From positions 1 to 43,723 of the forward strand of contig PWOH01000047.1 of the NCBI GenBank assembly GCA_003557505.1: 43,723 nucleotides of DNA. The letters are read 5' to 3'. Both the position numbers and the translations under genes were made by a program. The DNA is from Mollicutes bacterium. GTDB taxonomy: Bacteria > Bacillota_I > Bacilli_A > Izemoplasmatales > Izemoplasmataceae. Of this stretch, positions 42,258 through 43,723 are shown in pieces (the first letter of the stretch is position 1; each line of letters opens with the position of its first letter). Under the pieces are notes generated by a model. The model made no database searches, was not told the origin of the DNA, and saw only the letters and a program-made list of their open reading frames with translations.

Positions 42258-43235
42258 TTATTGTCTATAAAGTTCTTTGATTTGATCATGATTTAATCCG
42301 TTTTCAGTGGCTAACATCAATAATATACGTGCTTTAGGGCCTGATAGATTGCCACCAAGAATACAACCGGCTTTAACCAAGTCTTTTCCGCCACCAATAT
42401 AACCATATGTATCAAGGACACGCCCACCAATCGCTCTAGAGACAACGATTACCTCTAAGCCAGCCGTTCGCGCACGCTTAATGCCATCCATCATCATTGC
42501 CGGAACATTACCGCGGCCTAAGGCTTCTAAAACAATTCCCTTATATCCTGATTGTGTATAAAAATCAATAATATCACTATGCATGCCCGCATACACCTTA
42601 ACAAGGCCAACTTTATCATTGAAACCAGCACTGAGTCGATAATCTTTTCGTAATGTCTGCGCTCTATAATAGATAACTTCCTCATCATCAATGATGCCTA
42701 AGGGACCAAACTCAATACTTTTAAACGTATCTAAGTTTAATGTGTGCGTTTTAGTAACTTCACATGCTGCATGAACTTGATAGTTCATCACCACTAAAAC
42801 GCCTCGTCCCTGAGAACGTTCATCCATAATGACTTTAATACTAGAATCTAAATTGGTTAAACCATCATAGCCAAGTTCAGAAGAATTCTTCATTGATCCT
42901 GTTAAAACCACGGGTTTATTCGTTTGTGAAATTGCATCAAGATAAAAGGCTGTTTCCTCAAGTGTATCAGTCCCATGAACAACAATAACCCCTTGGAAAT
43001 CATCATCGTTAAGAAATTTATCAACCTCATGCTTTAATTCATACATTTTTTCAGGTGTGATTGAAGGAGAGGGTAATTTAGAAAACTCAATCCCTACTAA
43101 ATTATCATAATCCGTCCATTCACGTAAAGTAGCTATTAATTCATTGGGAGTAACACCAGGCACAGCACCTTGAAGTTTGGAATTCACCTTCATAGCAATT
43201 GTCCCACCAGTAAATATTAAAGCAACCTTCTTCAT
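42258..43235 (-). CDS. ansA: L-asparaginase
   Basis: Hydrolyses asparagine to aspartate and ammonia. The 325-residue protein has both active-site regions of the family: the N-terminal IFTGGTIAMK with the nucleophilic threonine, and VVHGTDTLEETAFYL with the Thr-Asp pair. No signal peptide is present, so it is a cytoplasmic type I enzyme. GAGGTGA lies 4 bases before the ATG at 43235; the longer in-frame start at 43265 lies upstream of this site. It is monocistronic, convergent with the ruvA unit. Confidence 0.95.
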   Translation of the reverse strand: MKKVALIFTGGTIAMKVNSKLQGAVPGVTPNELIATLREWTDYDNLVGIEFSKLPSPSITPEKMYELKHEVDKFLNDDDFQGVIVVHGTDTLEETAFYLDAISQTNKPVVLTGSMKNSSELGYDGLTNLDSSIKVIMDERSQGRGVLVVMNYQVHAACEVTKTHTLNLDTFKSIEFGPLGIIDDEEVIYYRAQTLRKDYRLSAGFNDKVGLVKVYAGMHSDIIDFYTQSGYKGIVLEALGRGNVPAMMMDGIKRARTAGLEVIVVSRAIGGRVLDTYGYIGGGKDLVKAGCILGGNLSGPKARILLMLATENGLNHDQIKELYRQ

Positions 43236-43255
43236 TAAATCACCTCGTATAATCA

Positions 43256-43264
43256 ATTGTATCA
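43256..43264 (-). promoter_or_regulatory. Extended -10 promoter of ansA
   Basis: On the minus strand TGA-TACAAT (hexamer 43256-43261) lies about 20 bases before the ATG; no good -35 box. Confidence 0.5.
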
Positions 43265-43265
43265 T

Positions 43266-43723
43266 GAAAATAACAATATCTAAGAATCAATCAAATCTTA
43301 ACACTGCATACGCACTTAATTTCAATTTTTGAATATTGGAATTTAGACGCATCACAATTTTAACAATAGATAAAAATGCAAGTTAACATTTACCCACTAA
43401 ACACGCTAAATCCCTTTGTTTGTAGATTGTGACTAGTTAACATAATATATATTATAAGAAGCTAAGCGTTTCAAATAAAAAGTGGTTCTTTTTGTTAATT
43501 ATAGCCTCCACTGATTATGATTGTTATATTTAAACAAGCATTCTAATACATCAGTGTTCAGTAAACGTATTCAAAATCGTTCAATGACTACGTTTATTTT
43601 GCTGTGGTTCTTCTCCTAAAAAATGAGGAAATTAAATGCTCTGAGAACGATTTTTAAAAAGAGTTTGGGTTCTTTATCCTTCAAATAATAAAAAACGCTC
43701 TCAGGGCAAAATTACTATGTTAT
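43266..43723. other. Gene-free AT-rich region at the end of the window
   Basis: No supported ORF on either strand for about 460 bases. GGTTCTT occurs three times (43484, 43606 and 43668) and a long-range stem is possible between GCTCTGAGA (43638-43646) and TCTCAGGGC (43699-43707). No tRNA, riboswitch or mobile-element end is recognised. Confidence 0.6.

Overview
The window reads as a core chromosomal segment of a low-GC, AT-rich Gram-positive-lineage bacterium. Gene content and signals are Firmicutes/Mollicutes-like: RNase J, RecU, a T-box, a TPP riboswitch, an L21 leader, and an L27 with an N-terminal extension. Several genes end in TGA (the first YczE gene, ymfF, the Cof-type phosphatase, the alpha-toroid protein) and Trp is TGG, so the standard code applies and a Mycoplasma-type code is excluded. 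My best guess is a deep-branching Mollicutes relative (Acholeplasma/Izemoplasma-like) or a related Firmicute. This is inference. There are no rRNA or tRNA genes, insertion sequences, prophage or CRISPR arrays.

Layout. 1-2506: two tandem YczE-type membrane proteins translationally coupled to deoC and deoD (deoxynucleoside catabolism). 2617-5128: an M16 peptidase pair (YmfF/YmfH-like). 5213-8493: a Dps-type miniferritin with a PerR-like operator, a membrane GDPD phosphodiesterase and a DUF3137-like membrane protein. 8687-12651: ssb, thyA-folA-plsC and pdp. 12721-16702: a VOC protein, the thiamine transporter thiT under a TPP riboswitch, and glgA-glgC for glycogen synthesis. 16717-19620: recU (minus strand), rnjA and a NUDIX hydrolase.

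19718-41059 preserves in outline the Bacillus order tig - lon - engB - valS - folC - radC - rplU - rpmA - obg - ruvA. It lacks clpX, hem genes, comC, maf, mreBCD, minCD, spoIVF, prp (ysxB) and ruvB at the places where Bacillus has them. Loss of the shape and division genes would fit a wall-less lineage. Unfamiliar genes sit in the gaps: a phospholipase-D protein, an alpha-toroid protein, a P-loop kinase with an attenuator-like leader, a GNAT-kinase fusion and two tandem MgtE transporters. ruvA is followed by what looks like a dead M3 peptidase. An L-asparaginase on the minus strand and about 490 bases without a gene close the window.

The joint theme of the metabolic genes is salvage: deoC, deoD and pdp break down nucleosides, thyA and folA make dTMP, and thiT imports thiamine. 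The most interesting item is at 31555-31645. A 12-codon ORF ending in three arginines has its own ribosome binding site, and is followed at once by a 10-bp hairpin that hides the ribosome binding site of the kinase gene. This is the geometry of drug-induced translational attenuators. Other notable points are an L27 whose usual Prp cleavage motif is lost together with prp, and many promoters of the extended -10 type.
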